Assembly: GCA_003243195.1 (NCBI GenBank)
Contig: QFQI01000001.1
Location: 1-64,000 of the forward strand
Source: Sphingomonas taxi
GTDB lineage: Bacteria > Pseudomonadota > Alphaproteobacteria > Sphingomonadales > Sphingomonadaceae
Length of the DNA: 64,000 nucleotides
Reading direction: 5' to 3'
The notes under the pieces were generated by a model, which saw only the letters and a program-made list of their open reading frames with translations, was not told where the DNA came from and did not search any database. Positions 16,884 through 24,218 of this stretch are shown here, piece after piece. The stretch's first letter is position 1, and the number at the start of each line of letters is the position of its first letter. The position numbers and the translations under genes were made by a program.

Positions 16884-18372
16884 CGCGGCGCTGGACGCGC
16901 TCGCCGCCGGCCGGCCGGCGCTGCTGTGGCGTCGCCGGATCGCCGACACCGAGACGCCGGTCGCCGCCGCGCTGAAGCTGATCGAGCCGGGGCGCGGCGA
17001 CTTCCTGCTCGAATCGGTCGAGGGCGGCGCGGTGCGCGGCCGGCACAGCATGATCGGCCTCGCCCCCGATCTGGTGCTGCGCGCGCATGGCGACGCGGCC
17101 GAGATCAATTCGCGCTGGCTCGACGATCGCACCGCCTTCGCGCCGTGCGAGCGGCCAACGCTGGCGGCGCTGCGCGATCTGGTCGCGTCGTGCCGGATGG
17201 ACGTGCCCGCGGAACTGCCCCGCGCGCTCGCCTGCCTGGTCGGCTATTTCGGTTATGAGACGATCGGGCTGGTCGAAAAGCTGCCCGATGCCAAGGCGGA
17301 CGCACTCGGCGTGCCGGACATGATGTTCGTGCGGCCGACCGTGATCCTGATGTTCGACCGGCTGGCCGATGAGCTTTTCCTGGTCGCGCCGGTCTGGCCC
17401 GATCCGGTTCGCACGCCGGCGCAGGCGGTGACGATGGCGGAGGAACGCCTCGACGCGGTCGAGGCGCGGCTGGCGGCGGCGACGCTGCCGCCGCGTCCGC
17501 GCGCCGTGGCGGAGGAGCCGTCGCTGGCTCCGGTGCTGGCGCCCGGCGCCTATGCGCGCATGGTCGCGGCGGCCAAGGATTACATCGCGGCGGGCGACAT
17601 CTTCCAGGTGGTGCTGGCGCAGCGGTTCACCGCCCGCTTTCCGCTGCCGGCGTTCGAGCTGTACCGCGCGCTGCGGCGGATCAATCCGTCGCCGTTCCTG
17701 TACCACCTCGACCTGCCCGGCTTTGCGCTGACCGGCTCCAGCCCGGAGATCCTGGTCCGCGCGCGCGACGGCGAGGTGACGATCCGCCCCATCGCGGGCA
17801 CGCGACCGCGCGGGACGACCGCGGTGGAGGATGCCGCCAACCGCGACAGCCTGCTCGCCGATCCCAAGGAGCGCGCCGAACATCTGATGCTGCTCGACCT
17901 GGGCCGCAACGATGTCGGCCGCGTCGCCGCGCCCGGCACGGTGCAGGTGACCGACAGCTATGGCGTCGAATTCTACAGCCATGTGATGCACATCGTGTCC
18001 AACGTCGTCGGCCGGCTCGACCCCGCGCACGACGCGATCGACGCGCTGTTCGCGGGCTTCCCGGCCGGCACCGTCAGCGGCGCGCCCAAGGTGCGCGCCT
18101 GCCAGATCATCGCCGAACTGGAGCCGGAGAAGCGCGGCGCCTATGCCGGCGGCGTCGGCTATTTCTCGCCGGACGGTTCGATGGATTCGTGCATCGTGCT
18201 GCGCACCGCGGTGGTCAAGGACGGCACGATCCACGTCCAGGCGGGTGCGGGCATCGTCGCGGACAGCGACCCCGCCTACGAACAGCGCGAATGCGAGGCC
18301 AAGGCCGGCGCGATCCTCGCCGCCGCGCGCGAGGCGCTGCGACAGGCGGGCGCTGCCGACATCGGGCAGTGA
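16864..18372 (+). CDS. trpE: anthranilate synthase component I
   Basis: This is the chorismate-to-anthranilate subunit of the first committed step of tryptophan synthesis, working with TrpG (19192). It is 502 residues from a GTG start inside the 3' end of ppiD. The tryptophan feedback site motif LLES is at about residues 49-52 (DFLLESVEGG). Chorismate-binding landmarks are IRPIAGTRPRG, LLDLGRNDVGRV, GTVSGAPKVRA and the C-terminal VQAGAGIVADSDP. No leader-peptide attenuator can fit here, because the start is within ppiD. Confidence 0.95.
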   Translation: MPATASNAALDALAAGRPALLWRRRIADTETPVAAALKLIEPGRGDFLLESVEGGAVRGRHSMIGLAPDLVLRAHGDAAEINSRWLDDRTAFAPCERPTLAALRDLVASCRMDVPAELPRALACLVGYFGYETIGLVEKLPDAKADALGVPDMMFVRPTVILMFDRLADELFLVAPVWPDPVRTPAQAVTMAEERLDAVEARLAAATLPPRPRAVAEEPSLAPVLAPGAYARMVAAAKDYIAAGDIFQVVLAQRFTARFPLPAFELYRALRRINPSPFLYHLDLPGFALTGSSPEILVRARDGEVTIRPIAGTRPRGTTAVEDAANRDSLLADPKERAEHLMLLDLGRNDVGRVAAPGTVQVTDSYGVEFYSHVMHIVSNVVGRLDPAHDAIDALFAGFPAGTVSGAPKVRACQIIAELEPEKRGAYAGGVGYFSPDGSMDSCIVLRTAVVKDGTIHVQAGAGIVADSDPAYEQRECEAKAGAILAAAREALRQAGAADIGQ

Positions 18373-18596
18373 CCGGCACGGGCGGTCAGGCATGTCACGC
18401 CGACGTGGGGTGACGTCCGCGTCGACACCCTTGGCCGGGTCGTGCGCGGCCCCGGATACCGGACGCTGGACCCGCTCCGCCGCACTTCAGGATTCCGCAC
18501 GCTGATCGCGCCAGTCGTGATCCCAGCGATGATCGACCGCGCGCACGTTCGGCAGTCCACACGGAACCACCCGGTGCCAGGCCCGGCCGGCCCGGC
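18373..18596. other. intergenic region between convergent trpE and a small exported protein gene
   Basis: In these 224 bases I see no convincing ORF, hairpin with T-run, repeat or operator. Confidence 0.5.
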
Positions 18597-19034
18597 TTAC
18601 CGTCCGCCGGGAATCATCGAGTCGTTCTTCTCCGCCGCACGCCGTTCCGCCGCCCAGGCGCGGTTGATCGCCAGCGCGCAGCCGGTCTGACCGCCGCTGC
18701 CCACCGCCGAACACGTGTCCGGCAACCCGGCCGCGACGCGGCTGGCATTGTCGGCCACCGCGACGCGATTGGTCCATGCCTGGTTCTTCGCCGCCGGCTC
18801 GGCCGTGTTACGCAATTCCTTGGGGATGCGGAACTGTTCCTCGGGGTTGATGCGGCTGCACACCACCACTTCGTCGCCATCGGCCTTGGGACAGGCTTCG
18901 TTGCCCTGCAACGTCACGCTGCGCACGCGGCCCGGCGCGCGGCCGGTGTCACCGGCCGCCTGCGTCTGCGCCGCGGCGACGGACGGGATCACGATCGAAA
19001 CCGCTAGGGCAACGGCGATGGCGTGACGCAGCAT
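18597..19034 (-). CDS. small exported Cys-containing protein of unknown function
   Basis: The 145-residue product starts at an ATG with a strong GGAGGAGA site 7 bases upstream. It has a signal peptide ending PSVAAAQ. The mature part contains four cysteines in two pairs (ACPKADGDEVVVC and DTCSAVG...TGCALA) and the segment EEQFRIPKELR, which I associate with conserved but unnamed sphingomonad proteins. It lies opposite to the trp genes and splits trpE from trpGDC. It is probably periplasmic; no function is assignable. Confidence 0.7.
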   Translation of the reverse strand: MLRHAIAVALAVSIVIPSVAAAQTQAAGDTGRAPGRVRSVTLQGNEACPKADGDEVVVCSRINPEEQFRIPKELRNTAEPAAKNQAWTNRVAVADNASRVAAGLPDTCSAVGSGGQTGCALAINRAWAAERRAAEKNDSMIPGGR

Positions 19035-19191
19035 GAACAATCTCCTCCCCACGCCAACGCGCATGGTGGCGGATTTCTCCTATGGCAGCATGGCCGCCGC
19101 ATGACGAATCTTTGCCGCCGCGCAATAATCGCGTCGCCCGCGCGGAAGCTGGCATGTTGCGATGCCGCGCGCATCCGCTATGGCGGACGGC

Positions 19192-19782
19192 ATGATCCTG
19201 GTGATCGACAATTACGACAGCTTCACCTGGAACCTGGTCCATTACGTCATGGAACTGGGGGCCGAGGTGCGCGTGGTCCGCAACGACGCGATTTCCGCCG
19301 CCGATGCACTGGCGAGCGGGGCGCAGGCGATCCTGATCTCGCCGGGCCCGTGCACTCCGAACGAGGCAGGCGTCAGCCTCGAACTGGTCGCCGCCTGTGC
19401 GCAGGCGCGCCGCCCGCTGCTGGGGGTGTGCCTGGGGCATCAGGCGATCGGCCAGCATTTCGGCGGGCGGGTGGTGCGCGGGGGATTGATGCACGGCAAG
19501 ACCTGCCCGGTCGAACATGACGGCACCGGGCTGTTCGCCGGCCTGCCCTCGCCGTTCACCGCCACGCGCTATCACTCGCTGATCGTCACCGACGTGCCCG
19601 ACAGCCTGATCGTCAACGCCACCGCGGCGGATGCCTCGGTGATGGGGCTGCGCCACCGCGAACTTCCGATCCACGGCGTGCAATTCCATCCCGAGAGCAT
19701 CGCCACCGAGCATGGCCACGATCTGATCGCCAACTTCCTGCGCATCGCCGGGATCGACCACGCCGGCCGGGTCGCGGCGTGA
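19192..19782 (+). CDS. trpG: anthranilate synthase component II (glutamine amidotransferase)
   Basis: This class I glutaminase supplies ammonia to TrpE. The nucleophile Cys is in GVCLGHQAIGQ, and the His-Glu pair is in GVQFHPESI. The product has 196 residues starting MILVIDNYDSFTWNLVHYV, the usual TrpG start. An ATG at 19180 is an alternative. The four-base GTGA overlap with trpD shows coupling. The TrpG form, rather than PabA, is inferred from the operon. Confidence 0.94.
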   Translation: MILVIDNYDSFTWNLVHYVMELGAEVRVVRNDAISAADALASGAQAILISPGPCTPNEAGVSLELVAACAQARRPLLGVCLGHQAIGQHFGGRVVRGGLMHGKTCPVEHDGTGLFAGLPSPFTATRYHSLIVTDVPDSLIVNATAADASVMGLRHRELPIHGVQFHPESIATEHGHDLIANFLRIAGIDHAGRVAA

Positions 19783-20774
19783 CGACGCTGACGGTGCTGC
19801 CCGATCCGGCGACGCCGCTGTCGCGCGAGACGGCGGCGCAGGCGTTCGCGGATATCCTGGACGCGCGCACCAGCGAGGAGGCGGTCGCCGATTTCCTGAT
19901 CCGGCTCGCCGAGCGCGGCGAAACCAGCATCGAGATCGCCGAGGCGGCGCGCGCGCTGCGGGCGCGGCTGATCCCGATCAGCGCGCCGCCCGGCGCGATC
20001 GACGTGTGCGGCACCGGCGGCGACGGGCAGCATACGCTCAACGTCTCCACCGCGGTCAGCCTGGTGGTAGCCGCATGCGGCGTGCCGGTCGCCAAGCACG
20101 GCAACCGCGCCGCCTCGTCCAAGGCGGGCGCGGCGGACACGCTGGAGGCGCTGGGCCTCGACATGGAACGCGCCGGCGCGCAGGCGGAGGCGACGCTGGC
20201 GGAAGTCGGCATCTGCTTCCTGTTCGCCGGCAACCACCATCCGGCGATGAAGCGCATCACCCCGATCCGCCGCCGGATCGGCCGGCGCACGATCTTCAAC
20301 CTGATGGGGCCGCTCGCCAACCCCGCGCATGTCACGCGCCAGCTGATCGGCATCGCCCGCCCCGATTACGCGCCCATCTATGCCGAGGCGCTGGCGCAGC
20401 TCGGCAGCGACGCGGCGGCGGTGGTCGCGGGCGAGGAAGGGCTGGACGAAATCTCCGGCGCGGGCGCGACGCGGATCGAGGTGGTCGGCGACGTGCCGCT
20501 GCCCGCGCGGATCGTGCCCGAGGATGCCGGGGTCGCACGGCATCCGACCATCGCGATCCGTGGCGGCGATCCGGCCTATAACGCGCTGGCGCTGCGCCGG
20601 CTGCTGCTGGGGGATACGGGGGCGTATCGCGACGCGGTGTTGCTCAACGCCGCCGCCGCGCTGGTGCTGGCGGGCAAGGACGCCGACCTGCGCACGGCGG
20701 CGGCGCGCGCGGCGGCGGCGATCGACAGCGGCGCGGCCAATACCCTTCTCGACCGCTGGATCGCCTGGACATGA
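19779..20774 (+). CDS. trpD: anthranilate phosphoribosyltransferase
   Basis: This enzyme transfers the phosphoribosyl group from PRPP to anthranilate in tryptophan synthesis. The glycine-rich PRPP loop is CGTGGDGQHTLNVST, followed by KHGNRAASSKAGAAD and the anthranilate-contact segment NHHPAMKRI. It has 331 residues from GTG, overlapping trpG (GTGA) and trpC (ATGA), so trpGDC is one tightly packed unit. Confidence 0.96.
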   Translation: MTTLTVLPDPATPLSRETAAQAFADILDARTSEEAVADFLIRLAERGETSIEIAEAARALRARLIPISAPPGAIDVCGTGGDGQHTLNVSTAVSLVVAACGVPVAKHGNRAASSKAGAADTLEALGLDMERAGAQAEATLAEVGICFLFAGNHHPAMKRITPIRRRIGRRTIFNLMGPLANPAHVTRQLIGIARPDYAPIYAEALAQLGSDAAAVVAGEEGLDEISGAGATRIEVVGDVPLPARIVPEDAGVARHPTIAIRGGDPAYNALALRRLLLGDTGAYRDAVLLNAAAALVLAGKDADLRTAAARAAAAIDSGAANTLLDRWIAWT

Positions 20775-21556
20775 CCATCCTCGCCGACATCTGCGCCACC
20801 AAGCGCGACGAGGTGCGCCAGCGCCGCGCCGCGACAGGCACGTCGGAACTGGCCGCGCGCGCGGCGGCGCAGGGCGCGCCGCGCGGCTTCCGCGCCGCGC
20901 TGGACGCGGGCGTGGCGGCCGGCCGCCACGCGCTGATCGCCGAGATCAAGAAGGCCAGCCCGTCCAAGGGGCTGATCCGCGCCGATTTTGATCCGCCCGC
21001 GCATGCGCGTGCCTATGCGGAGGGCGGTGCGACCTGCCTGTCGGTGCTGACCGACGCGCACTATTTTCAGGGGCATGAGGAGTATCTGGTCGCGGCGCGC
21101 GCGGCGTGCGAGCTTCCGGTGTTGCGCAAGGACTTCACGGTCGACCCGTGGCAGGCGCTGGAGGCGCGCGCGATCGGCGCCGATGCGATCCTGCTGATCG
21201 TCGCCGCGCTGGATGACGCCTGCCTCGCGGAATGCGAGGCGGCGGCGATCGAACAGGGACTGGACGTGCTGGTGGAGGTCCACGACCGCGACGAAATGGA
21301 TCGCGCCGCGCGGCTGCGCTCGCGGCTGATCGGGGTGAACAACCGCGATCTGCGGACCTTCGCGGTCGATTTCCGGCGCACCTACGCGCTGATGGATCAT
21401 GCGCCCGACGGCTGTACGTTCGTCGCGGAGAGCGGCCTGTCGACGCGCGCCGACCTGGACGAGCTGGCGGCGCATGGCGTGCGTTGTTTCCTGATCGGCG
21501 AGGCATTGATGCGGCAGGCGGACGTCGCCGCCGCGACCCGCGCGCTGGTCGGCTGA
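20771..21556 (+). CDS. trpC: indole-3-glycerol phosphate synthase
   Basis: This TIM-barrel enzyme closes the indole ring. It has 261 residues. EIKKASPSKGLIR and the catalytic Lys of LRKDFTVDPWQ are at strands 1 and 3, NNRDLRTF at strand 6 and ESGLSTRADL at strand 7. It is a stand-alone TrpC, not fused to TrpF. The ATG overlaps the trpD stop. Confidence 0.96.
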   Translation: MTILADICATKRDEVRQRRAATGTSELAARAAAQGAPRGFRAALDAGVAAGRHALIAEIKKASPSKGLIRADFDPPAHARAYAEGGATCLSVLTDAHYFQGHEEYLVAARAACELPVLRKDFTVDPWQALEARAIGADAILLIVAALDDACLAECEAAAIEQGLDVLVEVHDRDEMDRAARLRSRLIGVNNRDLRTFAVDFRRTYALMDHAPDGCTFVAESGLSTRADLDELAAHGVRCFLIGEALMRQADVAAATRALVG

Positions 21557-21557
21557 G

Positions 21558-22025
21558 GTGACGGCGCTCACGCACCTTGATGCCGATGGCGCCGCGCACA
21601 TGGTCGATGTCGGCGACAAGCAGCCGACGCGCCGCGAGGCGGTGGCGACCGGGCGCATCACGATGACCGCCGCGGCGCTCGCCGCGATCCGTGCCGGCGC
21701 GGTGAAGAAGGGCGACGTGCTGGCGGTGGCCCGCGTCGCCGGGATCATGGCGGCAAAGCGGACCAGCGAGCTGGTCCCGCTGTGCCATCCGCTGCCGATC
21801 ACGCGCGTGTCGCTGGACCTGGCGATCGAGGACGACGCCATCCGCGCCACCGCCACCATCGCCACCGATGGCAAGACGGGCGTGGAGATGGAAGCGCTGA
21901 CCGCCGTCTCGGTCGCGCTGCTGACCGTCTACGACATGGCCAAGGCGATCGACCCGCGGATGACGATCGGTGGCGTGACGCTGCTGGAGAAGCGCGGCGG
22001 GCGTTCCGGGGACTGGCGCGCCTGA
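21558..22025 (+). CDS. moaC: cyclic pyranopterin monophosphate synthase
   Basis: This enzyme acts early in molybdenum cofactor synthesis, completing cyclic pyranopterin monophosphate. It has 155 residues. MVDVGDKQPTRREA at the N-terminus, SELVPLCHPLPI, and the catalytic Lys/Glu region TDGKTGVEMEAL are all present. The GTG start lies one base after the trpC stop, so it belongs to the trp transcript. The stop overlaps moeA by one base (TGATG). Confidence 0.95.
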   Translation: MTALTHLDADGAAHMVDVGDKQPTRREAVATGRITMTAAALAAIRAGAVKKGDVLAVARVAGIMAAKRTSELVPLCHPLPITRVSLDLAIEDDAIRATATIATDGKTGVEMEALTAVSVALLTVYDMAKAIDPRMTIGGVTLLEKRGGRSGDWRA

Positions 22026-23203
22026 TGGCGGCGCTGCTGCCGGTCGCCGAGGCGCAGGCGCGCGTGCTGGCGCTGGGCACGCCGGTGGAGCGGGTCGAGG
22101 TGCCGTTGTTCGAGGCGCTGGGGCGATGGGCGACCGCGCCGGTGATCGCCGGGCGGACGCAGCCCGCACGCGACCTGTCGGCGATGGACGGCTATGCGCT
22201 GCGCTTCGCCGACCTGCACGCACCGCTGACGGTGATCGGCGAGAGCGCGGCCGGCGCCCCCTTCCCCGGCACGGTCGCGCGCGGCGAGGCGGTGCGGATC
22301 TTCACCGGCGCGGCGTTGCCGGCGAGCGCCGACACCGTGCTGGTGCAGGAGGAGGCGCGGCGCGACGGCGCGGCGTTGTTCCTGGCCGGCGACGGGCCGG
22401 CGCATGCCGGCCGCAACGTCCGCCCGCGCGGGCTGGATTTCACGCAGGGCGACGTGCTGGTCGCGGCCGGCGAGCGGCTGACGGCGGCGCGACTGGCGGT
22501 CGCGGCGACCGGCGGGGTGGCGCGCGTGTCGGTCGCGCGGCCGGTGCGCGTGGCGCTGGCCGCGACCGGCGACGAACTGGTCGAACCCGGCACGCCGGGC
22601 GACGCGCTGCCCGAATCGAACCGGCTGCTGCTGCGCGCGCTGCTCGCCGGCATGGGCGTCGAGATCGTCGATCTGGGGATCCTGCCCGACCGCCTCGCGC
22701 CCTTGACCGAGGCGTTCGCGACCGTCGACGCCGATGTGCTGGTCACCACCGGCGGCGCGTCGGTCGGCGATCATGATCTGGTGCGCCCGGCACTGGTGGC
22801 GGCCGGGATGACGCTCGATTTCTGGCGGATCGCGCTGCGGCCCGGCAAGCCGATGCTGGCAGGGCGACGCGGTACGCTGGCGGTGGTCGGGTTGCCGGGC
22901 AATCCGGTGTCGGCGTTCGTCACCGCGCTGCTGTTCGTCCGGCCACTGGTGGCGCATCTCGCCGGCGCGGCGCGGCCGTTCCCGGCGGTGGCGGGCGCGA
23001 TCCTCGGCGAAGACCTGCCCGCCAATGGCGAACGCAGCGATTATCTGCGTGCGGAGGTGCGCGAGGGGCGGGTGTACGCCTCGACGATCCAGGACAGTTC
23101 GATGCTGCGCACGCTGGCGCGATCGACGTGCCTGATCGTGCGCCCGCCCCATGCCGCGCCCGCGCGCGCCGGCGACTCGGCGGAAGTCCTGATGATCGCT
23201 TGA
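22025..23203 (+). CDS. moeA: molybdopterin molybdenumtransferase
   Basis: This enzyme inserts molybdate into adenylylated molybdopterin. It has 392 residues. SAMDGYALRF is in domain I, the catalytic MoeA loop VTTGGASVGDHD is at about residue 240, and LPGNPVSAFV follows. Its last codon overlaps a candidate -35 element of lexA. A separate moaB gene lies at 62409. Confidence 0.95.
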   Translation: MAALLPVAEAQARVLALGTPVERVEVPLFEALGRWATAPVIAGRTQPARDLSAMDGYALRFADLHAPLTVIGESAAGAPFPGTVARGEAVRIFTGAALPASADTVLVQEEARRDGAALFLAGDGPAHAGRNVRPRGLDFTQGDVLVAAGERLTAARLAVAATGGVARVSVARPVRVALAATGDELVEPGTPGDALPESNRLLLRALLAGMGVEIVDLGILPDRLAPLTEAFATVDADVLVTTGGASVGDHDLVRPALVAAGMTLDFWRIALRPGKPMLAGRRGTLAVVGLPGNPVSAFVTALLFVRPLVAHLAGAARPFPAVAGAILGEDLPANGERSDYLRAEVREGRVYASTIQDSSMLRTLARSTCLIVRPPHAAPARAGDSAEVLMIA

Positions 23204-23228
23204 CGGACGGCGCTATGTTCCATAAAGG
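23200..23228 (+). promoter_or_regulatory. candidate lexA promoter
   Basis: TTGACG (23200-23205), a 17-base spacer and TAAAGG (23223-23228) form a plausible promoter. The -35 overlaps the moeA stop codon and the -10 lies inside the SOS box, so bound LexA would block it. Confidence 0.45.
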
Positions 23229-23242
23229 TTCGCAATCCGTTC
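23217..23242 (+). promoter_or_regulatory. triple SOS (LexA) half-site array before lexA
   Basis: GTTC occurs at 23217, 23228 and 23239, each separated by exactly 7 bases, giving two overlapping GTTC-N7-GTTC boxes with an 11-bp period. GTTC-N7-GTTC is the established alphaproteobacterial LexA box. The array ends 19 bases before the lexA ATG, as expected for autorepression. Confidence 0.9.
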
Positions 23243-23261
23243 ACGACGAAAGAGCCGGAAC

Positions 23262-23924
23262 ATGCTGACGCGCAAGCAGCACGAGCTGATCTGCTTCATT
23301 GAAGATCGTCTGGCCGACACCGGCGTGTCACCCTCGTTCGAGGAGATGAAGGACGCGCTGGAGCTCAAGAGCAAGTCCGGCGTCCACCGGCTCATCAGCG
23401 CGCTGGAGGAACGCGGCTACCTGCGCCGCCTGCCCAATCGCGCGCGCGCGCTGGAGGTGCTGAAGGCGCCGGAACGCGGCGGCGAGGCGCGACGCGCGAC
23501 CCCGGCCTCGGTGAAGCGCGTGGTGCCCGAGCCGGCGAACGACGTGGTGGAGATCCCGCTGCACGGCCGCATCGCCGCGGGTGTGCCGATCGAGGCGTTC
23601 GAGGGGTCGACGATGCTGCCGGTCCCCGCCGCGCTGCTGGGCGCGGGCGAGCATTTCGCGCTGGAGGTGGCAGGCGATTCGATGGTCGAGGCCGGGATCC
23701 TCGACGGCGACTACGCGCTGATCCGCCGGCAGGAGGTCGCGCGCGACGGCGAGATCGTGGTGGCGCTGATCGAGGACAGCGAGGCGACGCTCAAATATTT
23801 CCGCCACGAAGGCGCGATGATCCGCCTCGACCCCGCCAACCGCGCCTATGATCCGCAACGCTATGCACCCGCGCAGGTGCGCGTGCAGGGCAAGCTGGCG
23901 GGATTGCTGCGCCGCTATTCGTGA
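23262..23924 (+). CDS. lexA: LexA repressor
   Basis: This is the SOS repressor, self-cleaved when RecA is activated. It has 220 residues. The N-terminal winged helix contains GVSPSFEEMKDAL and KSGVHRLISALEERGYL. The Ala-Gly cleavage site is in GRIAAGVPIEAF. The catalytic Ser is in VAGDSMVEAGILDGD and the Lys in SEATLKYFR. It is preceded by three SOS half-sites. It is the last gene of the run from trpG, but has its own candidate promoter. Confidence 0.97.
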   Translation: MLTRKQHELICFIEDRLADTGVSPSFEEMKDALELKSKSGVHRLISALEERGYLRRLPNRARALEVLKAPERGGEARRATPASVKRVVPEPANDVVEIPLHGRIAAGVPIEAFEGSTMLPVPAALLGAGEHFALEVAGDSMVEAGILDGDYALIRRQEVARDGEIVVALIEDSEATLKYFRHEGAMIRLDPANRAYDPQRYAPAQVRVQGKLAGLLRRYS

Positions 23925-24218
23925 ACACGGACGGCGGGAATATCCGCTCGAAAGGATGATCGCCGCGAGGCGAGGCGAGCGTCGCCGAGCGATCCCGTAT
24001 CCGGTGTGGATTGCCCGAGATCGCGCTGTTGTGATGGTCGTGTTGGCGGCGCCATGGCGCCCCTCCGTTCGCCTGGCGGACGGCAGCACCACCGCGCCCG
24101 ATCGACATCGGCGAACGGACGCGACCGCGCATCGCCGGCACCGAGCGTGGGAGCGTGGGAGCGTGGGAGCGCCGGCATTGGCGGGACCGGGACGGGCGTT
24201 CAGTTCGCTCTCCGCGCG
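23925..24218. other. intergenic region between convergent lexA and comEC
   Basis: These 294 bases hold no convincing gene. They contain a perfect 14-bp palindrome GGCGCCATGGCGCC (24048-24061) and the short tandem repeat at 24143. Confidence 0.55.
24143..24171. repeat. 8-bp tandem repeat, about 3.6 copies
   Basis: GAGCGTGG is repeated exactly three times (24143, 24151, 24159) and followed by GAGCG. It lies between convergent genes and is a likely slippage-prone site with no visible coding role. Confidence 0.85.

Noticed and set aside
24048..24061. GGCGCCATGGCGCC palindrome as an operator or terminator
   Set aside because: It is made of common GC-rich restriction-like palindromes without loop or spacing typical of either, and has no second copy nearby.
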